This document shows, piece by piece, positions 26,451 to 40,097 of a stretch of DNA of 64,000 nt. The stretch covers positions 41,258,593-41,322,592 of the forward strand of contig OX419759.1 of the NCBI GenBank assembly GCA_948567375.1, written 5' to 3'. A model generated the notes under the pieces. The model was given only the letters and a program-made list of their open reading frames with translations. It was not told where the DNA came from and ran no database searches. The stretch's first letter is position 1, and the number at the start of each line of letters is the position of its first letter. This DNA comes from Lunularia cruciata. Taxonomy: Eukaryota; Streptophyta; Marchantiopsida; Lunulariales; Lunulariaceae. Made by a program: the position numbers and the translations under genes.

Positions 26451-29339
26451 ATAGGTTAAAGGTTAAAGTAGGGAAAATCTTGTTGAAACTTATTTTTGCA
26501 TAAATCTAGATATTGGAAGACCATGAGCTTTTGTGACTATGGTGTGATTTTATGTGTTGATGTTTTTCTTGGATTTAGACATAGGTTTAGATTGCATAGG
26601 CATCATGATGGTGTTGAAGGTGATAAAGGATAAAAACTCAATTTTAGGGCTTTTTAAAAAAAAATTTATCTTCAAAATTTAAATTGCAACTATCCAATCA
26701 AATGAGTTGTAAAAAAAAAGGAGCATAATTTGAGGAGTATCTACAAGACCACCACTAATAAGAATTTTATATCAAGTAAGTGTAATATAAATTACTATAG
26801 TGAGAGGAGTATCACTATAGTAGTATATGGGGATAGAATGTTAATTTAATGGATGGACGATTATCTTAGTCACGTCATCGTAGTAAGAATCAAGCCAAAA
26901 TCAAGCCAAAATCAAGCCAAAATCAAGTAAATTAGAAAGAATCAACAAATTTTTTTTCAATTCATCCGAAAATCCTTGCATATATATTTGTGATTATGAA
27001 AATCAAAGATGCATATGTGAGAATGTGAGAGAGGAAAAACATAAAGTTGAATCACAAGTAGGTGTTTGCAAGGGATCGAAGAACGGAAGCTTCGGAATGC
27101 TCAAGAACCCCGGAAATCTTATTGTTGGAGGTGCCTGCTGAATCAACGACAAAAGTGAAGGTATTTAGAGACAAGGATGGGATGCGATTATCACTTAAGG
27201 CTATGATTATGAGATGTTGAATTTGAATTTTGACAATGTTCGAAAGAGAGGAAGCTCAACTTACTCCAATTACAAAAAGATCATTTTAAAGTTCAGATCA
27301 ATTTTTGAAGATGCAAGAGAAGAGTTTGGAGACTTACCATTATTTGGTACTCCTGCTCCACCTGGAACTCTAACGGGACTTTAACCAACAATTGTTGGAT
27401 TTAGACCAGCTACAAGTATTTTACAGCACGAGGACATCCTACATCCTCTTCCCTCACTAGAAGTTCTTTGGTGAGTTTAATACCAGATTCACATATAATG
27501 AGACTAATGCATGAATCTAGTAAGAAGCGTGTAACTCACTCACAATAATATTGCTTCAAACTTATAAGAAGAGACATGTTAGAGCTGTGAGTGAAATGAA
27601 TTGAGTTCTGACTGAATTTATGTAAGACTAGATAGATAGATTGGAATTAGTGAGTCTGAATTGTGTGAACGAGACTATTCATGTTATAGTCCACTTTCTT
27701 TTTCTGGTGAAATTAGTGTTCGACACTAATCATACTAAACTGTGTAGCTCCTATCGCTGAGGCAAACCTTGTTTCACGTTTCTCCCATTATTCTAAACTA
27801 TGTTGTCGGTGAAACCTTGTTTCACTTTCTCGGGATTTAATGTTTGTATTTTCTCATATGAGCAATTTGAGCTCTCTTAACTCCAAAAACTACAAAAGAC
27901 TGCAACGGTCCCATATATTTGGCATTTTGACTTAACCAACCTCAAGTTTGCAAAAAGATCTAACCACCTCTAAATGCCACTTGATTCAAAGTGGTATCCT
28001 TGATAAGTGAATACGGTTGGCATGGAGTGTGTTCGTCCTGGCAACAAATGTTATTGTGATTCAGATTGTAGGTTGTGGTGTTTGTGCCACATAGGACTGT
28101 CAAGACTTCAGGTGGGTCAGTTGAGTGTTTTTGCCAACCTGGGGTCGACCAAGTTGAAATGCCAATTTGGGGTTCAGTTAAGTCTATCTTTGGTCTGTCT
28201 CACAACCCTTGGAGATTAGATAGATAGACCACCGCATCAGTCTATTCCTCAAACTATCCAGTCAACATTGGTTGTGATGTCACGTCTAAGAAGGCAGGAC
28301 TCCTCCTGTAAAGTCCAGTCAATTCCAGCCAACTAAGTGATGCTACTTCAATCAACTTGAATGAACTGTAATACGGTTGCATGAAGAATTATACCGAAGC
28401 CTAGAGAACCAAGTGGTTAATAGAAATATGCCAACCATGGAATCATATCATGAGTATATATGTGAAGAGAGTCGTGAACATTAGGAGTTTGCCGTCGTGG
28501 AAGTTTGGCGACAGCTTCAGGAAGCCAGCAGTTGCAACTCCGTCATGACACTATAAGTCGATCGACTCACTCACGGCGCATGCCACACTTTTCGATGATC
28601 GGCTTTGTCTCATTACTATGTTATCTTGGTGAAAACCCAACGGGGGTGATAGGACTTGAATGTATTACTGGATGGTTATTTATGAGGATTGTTGTATTGT
28701 ATTCACTGTCAGTTGTCGCATTTGGCATGATGTGGTGGTGAACATTTGTGTGCACTGAGTCATTGGTAAGTGCAAGCATACAAGCGAGAGTAACTACTCT
28801 AAGAGAAAAAAGACTATTATGCTCTTGGGCTACCCTTAGATAGCTTTGTTGTTACACTGGTTTCTTTGGAGCGGCATGGGGTTTATGGTAGAGGCACTCT
28901 GGAGTGGTTGTCTAGGTAGCCTTGCTCACCTCATATTACAATGCATGTCAATCACTTTGTCATGTATTCAAGCTTTGGATTTTCATCGACTAGTAACAAT
29001 AATAAATACACCTAGCAAGACTAGGGTCTTCCCTTTTCACTTACTTGACACTTACCTGACACTGACATACCATTGGAATATCCCTATCACTCAATTTAAG
29101 AATAGATAATCTTTTCTCTCATTTCTTAGGTGCTTGTCGTTTGCATGGTACTTTCGGGCTCTACTTCGGGTTGTATTCTTTGTCTTTTGGACTTTGCTCG
29201 TTTTTTTCCTTTCTCACATGGTTGTGCCTTGTTCCCTTTTCTTTGGGGTATTATTTATATATTTTATTCACTTGTATGTATGTAGTAATGATCTTTACAG
29301 TTACAGTAACAATCACTTGTATGAATAATATTCGTAAAG
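26451..29339. other. Intergenic, no gene seen
   Basis: Contains a microsatellite (26888-26927) and a 19-bp palindrome ATTAGTGTTCGACACTAAT (27713-27731). Short open frames (60-87 codons) show no motif. Confidence 0.5.
26888..26927 (+). repeat. 11-bp tandem repeat, 3.6 units
   Basis: AATCAAGCCAA is repeated three full times plus seven bases, all units identical. Confidence 0.95.
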
Positions 29340-29349
29340 AAGAAAAACT

Positions 29350-29570
29350 GGTTCGTCACCTTTTTACTGATAAAGAATGAGAAATGAACATGGGAATAAA
29401 TGGCTTGATGGGAAGACCCCATTAAGCCGTTCGTCGCCTTTTGACTGATAAAGAAAGAGAAAGGCGACCACGTAGAACACATGAAGGATGGAAAACCCAT
29501 CAAGCCGAACAAGGGAGAGCCAAAGGAGGTAAAATGGGGCTAGGGGCTAGGCCCAATAGAATCAGTAATT
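29350..29570 (-). mobile_element. RLE-type retroelement tail fragments
   Basis: Two adjacent tails on the minus strand, with hairpins at 29407-29423 and 29488-29502. The second is followed by the family's 3' untranslated sequence to about 29565. A direct duplication of about 38 bp (CTGATAAAGAA with flanking CGCC-type sequence, near 29350-29390 and 29429-29465) separates them. The arrangement suggests a second insertion at, or duplication of, the tail end. No coding part remains. Confidence 0.6.
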
Positions 29571-32500
29571 GTAAATAAGAAAGGAAGATACTTTATATGA
29601 AGGTGGACTTCGCGTTCTCATGGTTTGATCATTCCAAGTACAGAGTTCGATACTTCTCTATTTCGAAAAATTAATTGATAACCATATCATCTATCGCTTC
29701 AGCCATTTTCTTATAAGTTAACACAAGTCATTCTAAGAAGTATTTCTGGGAAAGGAGACCTCAACCTCAACCTCTTCAAGTTCTCATAAATCATATCAGA
29801 TACACAAGTCTTGGTCTGGTGATAAAACGAGTCATAAACAAAATCTGAATGATCCACAGATGAGTGAGTGCAGCATTCTCCGGAGGAGATCCTCTGGAAG
29901 GTACTGCAGTCCACATCCTCGGAAGGTTTGTGGTTGTCCTCCAGCACCATCCCTCAGGGGGCTAACCATGTTCGCAGTTCACTGCGTCGTTTTGTGTGTA
30001 CTTCTCTCAGTTTCTTGGCCGGTCGAAAGCTCTCACTGTTCCTTCGCTGGCTATCAAGAACTATATATGGATAGTCTATATGGATAGTAAGTTGCGAGGT
30101 CGTGAGGATCACGCAGTCTAATTTGGGGAGTCCATACCAAACTTATAGGTTGGAATAGTGGGGCTTTGGCCGTTGACTTAGCCCTCTCGTTACGGTAACT
30201 TTCATGTCTGCCGCAGAAAATAGTGTTGGGACTTGTCGAGCACGGATATCGATCAGTGGACACACGTCACGAATAGTGCACCCAGTTTGATATTTCTGGC
30301 TTGTTAGATCTCATGGTAATATTTGATCTTACTTTTGGTCTTCAACGAAGAGAGACGAGAGATTCCGTGATTGTGGCATCTGATGTTAAAGTTTCTGTTC
30401 CGATATGATATCTTCTGCAAGCTTGCTCTCTAATCTCCCAGTCCTCTAATTGTCTATTTGATTCCGAGTCGTCTAATTGTGTTAGTAATTTCATACGATC
30501 AAACGAATGTTATGATGGGCAAGCAGACTAGGTTTTTCCGTTCAGAACAGTGATTGTCAATGGGAATTGGTGATTAGAATTTGACCGCTTAAGAGGTTAA
30601 TTCAGGACATTCAGATTGTCATCCAAGAATTAAGATCGCTCTAAGAACATTAGGCATAATATGAAAGTAGATGAGGAAAGCTACTCTTGGAACAGGGAAG
30701 AGAATAGATGACATTAAATTCTCGTTCGACGTTTTCCGTCTTTCCCTCTCTTCTTTCCTTTTCTAATATGTAATGAAATAACTTTTGTGAGTAGATGTTG
30801 AATTTCATCATTGCTCCATATCGAATGTGAGCCTTTACGGTATTATATGAGTATGAAATTAGAATATCAATTTAAATAATTTTATGGCTCGACAAATGCT
30901 GAGGTTTCGGGTTATTCTTGCGGAGCTTGCAACAGTACATCACTGTAGCTAGTAGACGTGGATCAAACACAGAAATAAAGAGAGATGACATATAATTTTG
31001 CAAATCGGACTGAGATAAGATTGTGAATACATCCTTAAGTTGCTGTAAAAATTCTTTCATCTTACTGGAATCTCCACTCTTATTTAACAATGTGAGGTCT
31101 GTTCCGTGTCAAACTGAATAATTCGTACGAGCCTCAGGATTAAAAGTGTGCTGCCTGTACATGTCTATGTATGCACACGCTATTCTGGAACCATTGACGC
31201 AATGGACCATCTCCTTCGGTTCTCACCACATCAACGTGTGTACAATGTGTCTCACTGGCCAAAGATATTAGATGACGGTTCCATGATTTATATCACACAT
31301 TTCATAAGTATATAACTTTGTTCTTTCCCCTTGTTTGTACTATGTTTTGCTCCCTTTTTTGGATGGAGTCGTAGTCTTACATCGGGTCTTAGCCCTTTTT
31401 CTTCTGCACCTCTTAGTGTCATGCATTCCCTCTTTTTATTCCTTGGGGTATACTATTTGACCTTTTGGCGTTCACCATGACAATACTTCTTGACCAGAGT
31501 TTGTCCAAAGATCCGTTTGGAATATGCTTTCCAGTCATGTTTGTGGCTGTTTGTGATGTTTAAGGGTTCTGATTTGCTGAGTGTACTGGGAAGGGATTTC
31601 AAATTGGCTTATTGCAGACTTTTGTTCACCTTGACTACTACAGTGAAATCTCCGCCCAGATATTTGATGATGACGTGGTAATCTGCCTGATTTGCGGTTT
31701 GCGTTTAGGGACGATGCAGAAGTATCCTAGTTCGCCCTGGTAATTTGGCGATGGTTGCCTTCAGCCTAGGCCTGCCATGCCCGTTCAAATTGAAGGGTGT
31801 GAAGCGGAGAATCGCCGGTGATTCCTGATAGAGGAAACGAAGCAGGGCCAATCGCGTGCCCTTCACAAGCAAGTCAGGCTATCTCCTCTTATCTCCAAGC
31901 CCACACTTTAGTCATTACTTTATGCAATCATGTACAGATAACCATTCAATCACGTCGTCAACCTAAGAGTGTATTTACAGCTTGTGAGGAACTGAAATCA
32001 ATCTTCGCTGGATCTTGGTATCTCCAAGAAGAAAAAGTACAATTGGCGCCTAGGAAACGCAGCAAAATCATGTCACTGATTTGAGTTGTTTTTCTTGATT
32101 ATTTAAGTTCGGCGAAGGCAAGTGCAGCACTTTTGCCTGTCTTGATTTTGGTATCCCTTACACGGAACTGTATAACGTGTTCGGAAAGTATTTGGGAGAA
32201 GAGGGTATTTGTACTACGTGTTATTGGGTGAATGCTACATCAGATTGGCATACGTTCTGTGTATCTGCATCTAATTATATCCCTTCCAGGAAACCAGCAC
32301 TGTACAGCAGTTATTCTTAATGTTTACTCAGCAGCTGGACGTACCTTGTTATTAAGATATCATGAAGCCCGAAGTGTCAAAGCGTGTATTTGGTTCTTCA
32401 ATGTACAGTAGTTAGAAGTCAAATGCCAGGTACTAATATAATGGTTGCAATCACCTCTCACCTGCAGGATCAGTAAGCACGATCTTAGAAAATGGGCGCG

Positions 32501-33690
32501 TTTTCTTGGAGTGCTCCGCAGTAAAGATCCTTCCCAGAAAATGCATACAAGTTTATCTTTACGCTAGTTGGTGAGTGATTCATGCCACCTGCAGGAATAG
32601 TCAGATGATAGGATTGCCGCTGTAGCAAGGATGGGAGTCACGGTAGAATAATCAGCTTGACGGTCTAGTCACTAGTATCATCTTGGAACCTAAGGACCTT
32701 TAAATCTCCACAAATTCTCACCTATCACAAGTATTATACATGGGGTCCCCAGGTATAATACTTTGTTGCTTAGAGTACAAAAACTGACATCTGAAACTTT
32801 TCTCGTTTGAAGTGTTTCAAGATTATTAGAATATCTTAGTCTAAATTAATAGTTCATATCCTACTCCCAAATAGTAGATGAGAAGAGGCTAATTCATATA
32901 ATTCGTTGTTTACCGACGAATATTCACTAAGTTTACTTGCTGCAATCGTTTTAAGGTTTAACTGGCTTTTCCCATGTAGAGAAATTGGAGCTTAGGAAAT
33001 TGACGCTCAGCAAAGGGTGACATCCTCCGTTCAGCCATGGATAGTGAAGCGCTACTGCATAGTATCTATTTATCATCACATGGTCCAACAGCACAGGATT
33101 TTATTGTGGTTTCAGGAGAATCCTTTTGGGAACTTGCCTGTTATGGAACATGATATAAAAGTCTGAAGCACATGACGGCTGGTGCCGCGGTGGTCCGGGA
33201 CTTCGTGAGCTGCAGTACCCGCCGCCGAGGGTGATCCTTTACGGTGACTGGGGTGACACTGCAATTGCAACAAGAGTTGTCTAGAAAGGTTGATCGTGCG
33301 AATTCGTGTTTCAGATTGGAATTTAGCACACTATTCAAAACATGCAACGCGAATGGAAACAGATTGGAAAGAGCCATAGCAACTGCACTTGCAATCTCTA
33401 GGTAAGAAGCATCATGGCTTAATCCACGGGGACGACTGCGAAATACCTGCCAGGAGTCCGAGAATAACTAAATAAAGACTGGAGACGTCAGCAGGAAAAA
33501 TGAAGGAGTAAACCACACTTCATGCTGCGCGGAGTACATTCTTGCTCTTTATATGGTTTAGTATCTCACTAGAACGGAAATCAAACCACACTCGGCAGAT
33601 CAAAGTCGTGATATCTCTCCTACTTCTGTATCTCAATCTTTTTAGAGCTTAGTGACATTTCTGACCTTTCTCTCTAAAATCTTATTGCCA
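29571..33690. other. Intergenic, no gene seen
   Basis: Short open frames only; none shows a domain, signal peptide or splice structure that I can support. The last 200 bases are the promoter of the first EXORDIUM-like gene. Confidence 0.45.
33548..33556 (+). promoter_or_regulatory. TATA-like box of EXORDIUM-like gene 1
   Basis: TTTATATGG lies about 175 bases before the preferred start codon (33729). Gene 2 has TATAAATTC at a similar distance, and gene 4 has ATATATATG about 215 bases before its start. Inference from position only. Confidence 0.4.
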
Positions 33691-33728
33691 GCTTGAGCGT
33701 CTCCAAGCGGACTGGACCATCATTGAAG

Positions 33729-34763
33729 ATGTCGAAGGTTACAACCATGTCGATTGCGGTTCTGAGTCTGATAGGGCTGTCTCTTCTTACAACAATCGAT
33801 GCGGTTGAACCGATGAAAACTCACACAACAGGATTTATTCATCCAAAAGATATGGCTAATCGTAAGCGCACGGCTGGTATGCATTTTGGGCTTGTAGATG
33901 AGCCCACGCTCATGCTTGACTACCATTTCGGCCCTGTTATGACAGGTAAGGATGAGATGATCAAGCTCTTTGTGATCTACTACGGTGACTTCACCAAGCC
34001 TCAGAGGTCAATTCTTCGTCAGTTCTTCAAATCGTTCTGGCACCCCAAGACTCAGTTTCCGGAAAGCCATCCCACTGTTGAGAAGTGGTGGCAGATAACT
34101 CGCAAGTACGTAGACTTATACAATACTCCAGTTGCTCGCAATATAGTAGCTGCAGGAGAGATTTTCGACGACTACTCACTGGGTAAAGACATCAATCAGT
34201 CTGACATTCAATCACTTGTTGTCGACTCCATGACCAAGTTTGGCGCCGATGCTCGCTCTATATACCTGGTATTGACAGCCGACGACGTGCTCGTGGAGGG
34301 ATTCTGCATGAATATGTGTGGAACTCATTTCTACACCTTCCCGTCAGACGAGACGGCATCTCAGATGATCCCTTACGGGTGGATCGGAAACCCCGGAAAG
34401 CAGTGTCCTGAATTTTGCAGCTGGCCTTACGCTGTAGGAGGTAGCTTGGAGAAGGCCCTCATTCCCCCAAATGGCGATGCCGGCATCGACGGAATGATCA
34501 TCACTATAGCAAACATCCTCTCAGCAATTGCCACCAATCCTTACGGCAACGCCTACTGGATGGGCGACGCTGGTATGCCCCTCGAAGCAGCGGGAGCTTG
34601 CCAAGGCCTATACGCAAAGGGTGGTTTCCCTGGCTATCCAGGCGAGCTTCTTGTCGACAACAAGACCGGGGCTAGCTTCAACGTGTTTGGAGCAAAGAAT
34701 ACTAAGTTTTTGGTTCCTTTTATCTGGCACCCCGACACAATGCAGTGCGCAGGACAGGTTTGA
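33729..34763 (+). CDS. EXL: EXORDIUM-like / PHI-1 secreted protein 1
   Basis: Intronless, 344 residues from the second in-frame Met. That start puts a clear signal peptide first (MSKVTTMSIAVLSLIGLSLL, cleavage near residue 25); starting 36 bases earlier would add 12 polar residues. Family landmarks: LDYHFGPVMTG about 62-72, IKLFVIYYGDF, KWWQITRKYVDLYNTPVA, GFCMNMCGTHFYTFPSD about 191, YGWIGNPGKQCPEFCSWPYA, PPNGDAGIDGMIITIANILS and the C-terminal QCAGQV. The paired cysteines fit an extracellular protein. Angiosperm EXORDIUM (phosphate-induced protein 1 family) proteins are apoplastic and affect growth under brassinosteroid or low-carbon signals; the biochemical activity is not established. Three paralogues follow within 30 kb. 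The length is usual for the family, with no breaks. Confidence 0.92.
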   Translation: MSKVTTMSIAVLSLIGLSLLTTIDAVEPMKTHTTGFIHPKDMANRKRTAGMHFGLVDEPTLMLDYHFGPVMTGKDEMIKLFVIYYGDFTKPQRSILRQFFKSFWHPKTQFPESHPTVEKWWQITRKYVDLYNTPVARNIVAAGEIFDDYSLGKDINQSDIQSLVVDSMTKFGADARSIYLVLTADDVLVEGFCMNMCGTHFYTFPSDETASQMIPYGWIGNPGKQCPEFCSWPYAVGGSLEKALIPPNGDAGIDGMIITIANILSAIATNPYGNAYWMGDAGMPLEAAGACQGLYAKGGFPGYPGELLVDNKTGASFNVFGAKNTKFLVPFIWHPDTMQCAGQV

Positions 34764-37700
34764 AGTGACACGTTAAGCTAGGGTATGCTATTCTACGCTT
34801 GGAAGAGTGAGTTCGGCAGTAATAAACATGTAGTGGTGATGTGCACAATATAAGCAGAAAAGTCCGTGGTGGAAGATGGTATTAGATGAAGGATACTCTC
34901 TTCCACTGTGCATGCCGTGGTCGTATAGAACAGGCTGAAAAAATTGCCACATTGTCATTCCTAAAATTTACTCCATCAACGACACCGGCCTCGGCTCAAT
35001 CGACTCAAAGGTGTGATGGGAGCTCCTTCATCCATTGCGAGCCTCATTACGATCTAACAGTGTACATACTTGCTGGTGTCAGAGGATTGTAGAATTACAC
35101 AAACTCATTTCATATTGATTTGGTTCAGATGTGGTCCCAATGGTCCCAGTGACCAAGTAGTAAACGTCTGATACTGATACATGCGGCCCTGCAGACAGAG
35201 TTATGCACGTTAGAACGACACTTCCTCGTGATGAGGCTTACTTGTCTCTGTGATTGACACTTTGTCTGATTTGGGTTGGGGCCTAAGGCTTTTTGGTGCT
35301 GAAGTTTTAGTCAGCACCGTGCCATGAAATAATAAGTCAGATTCAATGTGCTTTTCTGTTGAATCAAATACGTGATTGCTATCAACTTCACCAAAGGAAG
35401 ATACACAATCCATTTTAACCCTGAGAGGCTGCTGTTTGGTTGTCTGGCACGTTTAAAGTCTGCACTAGAGCTAGCCCATGATACCATGTGGGACATTTAA
35501 AGGGGATTCGTCTAATGTATGAGATCCATGGCAAAGGTCAAGAACTCGAACTTCAGGGTGATATTCGTCTTGCGGTTTAGCTAACATGTGTAATGTGTAC
35601 TAGGTATGGTGGTATCAAACTGACAAGTAAATCATTTCAGTATCAGACTAGAAGCAGCTGTGATATTTCCAGACTTTTCCCTTGAATTTATTGCTTAAAT
35701 CCAGATCGGTCAATAGTAGACTTGCGACACTCGTGGTTCAAATTTTTCTCTAGAGTTATTGAAACCTAAAGTGGATCACAATGTTACCAACCTTATACAG
35801 TACTAGCTAATTGCAATGCAAATACGGCAATGAGCGTGTAGTATAATTGCAAGCTGTGAAACACTACGTGCAAAGTCTTGCTCGTGAGCACTTTATTCCA
35901 AGTCATCTGCGCATACCGAGCTGGTTTCAAGCATGCGAGTTGCTTGAAGACTGTCACCTTCTTTGAAACTAAGTTGCAGCTCATGTACACTAAAGCTGTA
36001 TACGTTTTTCTTGTGAGAGCTTTCTCTACAGCATCAACCGAGCCAGTTTCAAGCACGTGACACCGGATACTGTCAACTCCTTCGGAAAATAAGTTGCAAC
36101 TCATGTTTAGCTGGCTACAGTTTTACGTTGTTTGGCTTCAATCTTGTTAGGGCTCAATATTAAAGGTCGGTCAATGGGAGCCCATTCCTCCCGCATCTCC
36201 AAGATAAAATCTAGAACTTGAAGGTTGTCCTTTGATAACTTCTTGTAGATTTGTCAACGTGAACAAGAGCTGGTCCAACCACAGGTTCGGTATTAGTCAT
36301 GGACCGCAGTATCTGTGCGAAAACCAACAAGATCATGTCATCGTGTCTTCACAGCATCCAATTCACGATCTCAATGCCATACAAGTAGAGTCAAGATATA
36401 TTTCCGACAAGCAGAATTTATCTGGCCGTTGACTCAATTCGAGAGATCAATCAGTGAATCCACATAACGTGCATCTGATAGAAAAGATTTCCACTCCTGA
36501 ATTCTTTGATAAGTTTGGTTCTGCTGTGCAATCTACACATATTGATTCAAGCTGCTTTACCTCTCACACATGGTGCACGTAGTTTACGTTGCGAAGTACG
36601 CCAGTTAAAGGGAAAGACAGAAGTCTGCAAATTCGTAGAGGTGGAGATTTACTTCTTGAAGCATTCATTGCGACTGTCAATTCCATGCATTCCATTGCAT
36701 TCCATTGCATGCGATTGCAAATGTGGAATCTTCTGTTCTCGTTGAGAATTAGAGTAGACAGCGAACATGATTCAGGTTGATGCATCGGTCATCAGTACAG
36801 TCCATGAAAAACACTAGGCTCCTTGGATCCAGCAGTAGACAATATTGCATAACAAATGCGATATGTTTGTGACGTCGTCTCCTTCTTTCTTAAAACTTGT
36901 AAGAGTCATGATGTAGGTCAATCGCTTGATAACGACTACGGATATTGCATAGGTTTCTGTGAGCGGTCACCGCTTTGAATGTGTCATCAGTTCCTTGCAT
37001 TTAGACAAGCAAGGTTGGAACATTTTTGGATCGGGAGTTGTTCCTCAGGCCAAAATTCATCAACCAAATGTACGAAGTGATTGATGTCAACATGAATTTT
37101 CATTCAATTAGTGAAAGATCATCACTTCCTGTCTTTAACTGACTGTTTTGTGTGGACTTTCTGGAAGATTAGACATAAGTAGCTTTCAACACATATTAAG
37201 GAAGATCTCTTCAGCTTCTTGTGGAATCGACATAAGCGGCAAAAGCTTTCCTTGGCCTTTCTGCTGGCGCTGCTTGCATCGATTTTCCAGAAACTGGTCG
37301 GATGCTCGCTTAATATATTCGAGGTTGGGGCACAAATTGATCATAATTTTATGGTTAAATCAACCTAGGTCAATCGTCATCCCAACTATGAGAGGTAGGT
37401 CGGCTGGTTAAAATCCGCAGATTCAGGACAAGATTTGACGGAGACTTCGTTGTGAGCTACAAACATGCATAGCACTACTTCGTGCAATGTGTGTCCACTT
37501 CCCTTTCATGGAATGCTTCGGTTAGACTCAGATAAAATGAAAGTTCAATTTGGTGTTTGAAACAACCAGGATTAAGGAAGTTTATCTAGTGCTGCAGCTT
37601 TGAGCAGGGAAGTGGTGCGATCACGATGGAATCCGTAGCGGGAGACTGTTCATTATCAGGATGTGTCAAGGAGACAGAATGGCTCGCTCCTTAGACTCAT

Positions 37701-38332
37701 GAGACATATATACTGTTGAGATGTCGGAGCGCAGAACAAAATTTATAATGTTGCTAGCGCAATACAGGTGGTAAACAATAGTGTAGAGGTCGGAATCAAT
37801 GATTGATTCTTCAGATCTTGTGAATATTGAGTACAAGTGGAGCTAAACTGTACAGTCCCAGAAGCACTGGGCATCACTATGCAACCCGTCAGCATCAATA
37901 TATCTTGGATTTCCAATCCGCCTCAGCACATTAATACGTAGATGGATTTATAGATGACTAGCTAGAGATAAGATGTGCCTGATCACATCTGCACGATCGG
38001 GATCAACATTTTCTACAGGGAACTTTGCGTGATCCCTTTAGTGAGTCAGATAATTTTGAGACTAGCATGATGGTGTTCTCTTCCGGACATAGAGCAGGGC
38101 AGATGTTTCGGAGAGCCCGATCCTTTTTGCCCACATTGTAGTCTTCAAGTATAAATTCTATTGGGTTTACGCAATAAAGCAAACAAGCTTGACTCTAGAT
38201 TGACCACTGATACGTAAAGCACCGCCATTACAGCCCTTACATATCGATACTTGCTCTGCTTCTCTTTTGAGACTAGAGAAACTTTGATATCCAAATTTGT
38301 TGTCAGTCTCGCCAATTTGACTTGAAGTAATC
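34764..38332. other. Intergenic between EXORDIUM-like genes 1 and 2
   Basis: No gene seen. It holds an approximate tandem duplication (35880-36120), a short ATTCCATTGC repeat (36684-36712), and the gene 2 promoter with TATAAATTC at about 38150. Confidence 0.5.
35880..36120 (+). repeat. Degenerate tandem duplication, about 120-bp units
   Basis: The second unit (about 36015-36120) repeats the order of landmarks of the first (35880-36000): GTGAGMRCTTT, CCGAGCYRGTTTCAAGCA, ACTGTCA, and AAGTTGCARCTCATGT. There are many substitutions and small gaps, so it is old. Confidence 0.6.
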
Positions 38333-38335
38333 ATG

Positions 38336-39378
38336 ATGGAAGCAAGTGCATTTAGAGTCCAGTTATTTCTGATGTGTTACATGGCGTTATTATAGTGTCA
38401 CAGCTGCCATCGTTGCAAGCAGCAGATGAGGCATTGAAAACGCATTCAACGGCGTTCATGAGTCCAACACCGGATCCCAAATCCAAGCGCATGACGCACA
38501 AAGGAGGCTTCGGTCTTGTTCCAGAGCCGACGATAGTCCTCGGCTACCACATGGGTCCTGTCATGACTGGAAGAGATGAAATGATCAAGTTATTTGTCAT
38601 CTACTATGGTGATTTCTCGAAGAAACAGAGATCCACTTTGAGACATTTCTTCAAGTCTTTCTGGCATCCGGATACACAATGGCCCGACTGTCACCCCACA
38701 GTCGAGAAGTGGTGGCAACTTACTCGGGCGTACGTAGATCTGTACAACACTCCTGTTGCTCGTAGCATTGTAGCTGCAGGTGAGGTCTTCGATGATTACT
38801 CGTTGGGCAAAAACATCAATCAGTCTGATATTCAGTACTTGGTTGTTGATTATATGGAAAAATTCGGCACAGACGCTCATTCAATTTACTTAGTGTTGAC
38901 AGCTGAGGATGTACTGGTGGAAAGATTTTGCATGAATGTCTGCGGCACCCACTTCTACACATTCGCTTCGGACTTGACCAACAATCAGATGGTGCCTTAC
39001 GGGTGGATAGGCAATCCTGCAGAACAATGTCCCGAGCTCTGTAGCTGGCCATATGCACCAGGAGGTTTCCTAGCCAAAACCCTTATCCCTCCCAACGGCG
39101 ATGCTGGTATTGATGGAATGATCATCACCATCGCAAATCTCTTGGCAGGGATAGCGACCAACCCTTATGGTAACGCATACTCCCAGGCAGATGGGCTCGA
39201 AGCAGCTGGTGCCTGTCAAGGTATCTATGGTACAGGATCATTCCCTGGATTTCCTGGTGAGCTTTTAGTGGAGAATTCTACTGGTGCCAGCTTCAATGCA
39301 TATGGAGCAGGAGGCACCAAATATCTTGTTCCATGGGTTTGGAATCCTCTCACTCTGATGTGTGCAGGTCAAATCTAA
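38336..39378 (+). CDS. EXL: EXORDIUM-like / PHI-1 protein 2, signal peptide out of frame
   Basis: From about 38377 to the stop the frame is fully open and clearly the same family as gene 1: LGYHMGPVMTG, IKLFVIYYGDF, RFCMNVCGTHFYTFASD, YGWIGNPAEQCPELCSWPYA, PPNGDAGIDGMIITIANLLA, ending CAGQI. That frame has no ATG until the Met of AFMSPTP (38458), after the place where the signal peptide should be, and an in-frame TAG lies at 38353. A good signal peptide (ATG at 38333/38336, MEASAFRVQLFLMCYMALL) is present just upstream in another frame and ends in TAG at about 38393. So the gene has a frameshift near 38375-38395, a small unrecognised intron, or a sequence error. Functional state is uncertain. 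Confidence 0.8.
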
Positions 39379-40097
39379 ACATGTCATCGAATACCATACC
39401 AGAGATCTGTCAGAAGGCCCCCTTGATTTTGTACAACTTAAGAATTTTCAAACTTAAGAATTTTCAAAACTAGGACTGTAGTTCAGCTGCTACCCTATGG
39501 CAGTGAATGAGCTACAGAGGTGAGTCTGTTGCTGAGTTCACGAGATACCGAACTGCTGATGCAACATCTGAGTGGCGCATTTGATTTCTTCGGCAACGTT
39601 ACCCTGCGAATAATGCAATCGCAAACTCCACATCCTACACTGTTGGAGAAAACGAAATCAAGTGAAAGGTAGAGTTCCACAGAAGTATATTTTCGATTTT
39701 TATGATAGACCTTTTTCGTTCTTCAGCTCAGGATATTCGTAGTGTGTTGCTTTATGTTAGGAATTATTTAAAAAGATCTCATTCAACGAGATGTCGAACT
39801 TTTTTCTTTAATTAGCTCACGTAATGGGTTCAACGGTTTTGAAGATTGGACACAAATAATTGGAGGTTAGTTCGAAGGCTTTCGATATGATATCAAAATT
39901 TTTTTTACATATGAGGGAGTAATCCATAGACATCGACGGTACTTTACTTTGGATCATCTTGGACCGTGTTTTCTCTTCACAACGTGATGGCAGTTTTTGA
40001 CGGGAAATATTATTCTCATGGTGTTACGTTTTGGATTCCGTAACTTTAGGTTTACCCAAATTGAAGGCATCTGGTTGTCTGTGCATCTGTCCCAGAA
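39379..40097. other. EXORDIUM-like gene 2 3' flank, no gene
   Basis: A direct repeat of about 17 bp (CTTAAGAATTTTCAAA twice, 39437-39470) and, at 40018-40040, the dispersed motif CATGGTGTTACGTTTTGG found again at 58.3, 59.4 and 59.7 kb. No coding sequence is recognised. Confidence 0.5.

Noticed and set aside
26888..26927. CRISPR-like array
   Set aside because: The repeats are 11 bp with no spacers, so it is a simple microsatellite; CRISPR arrays are not expected in a plant nucleus.
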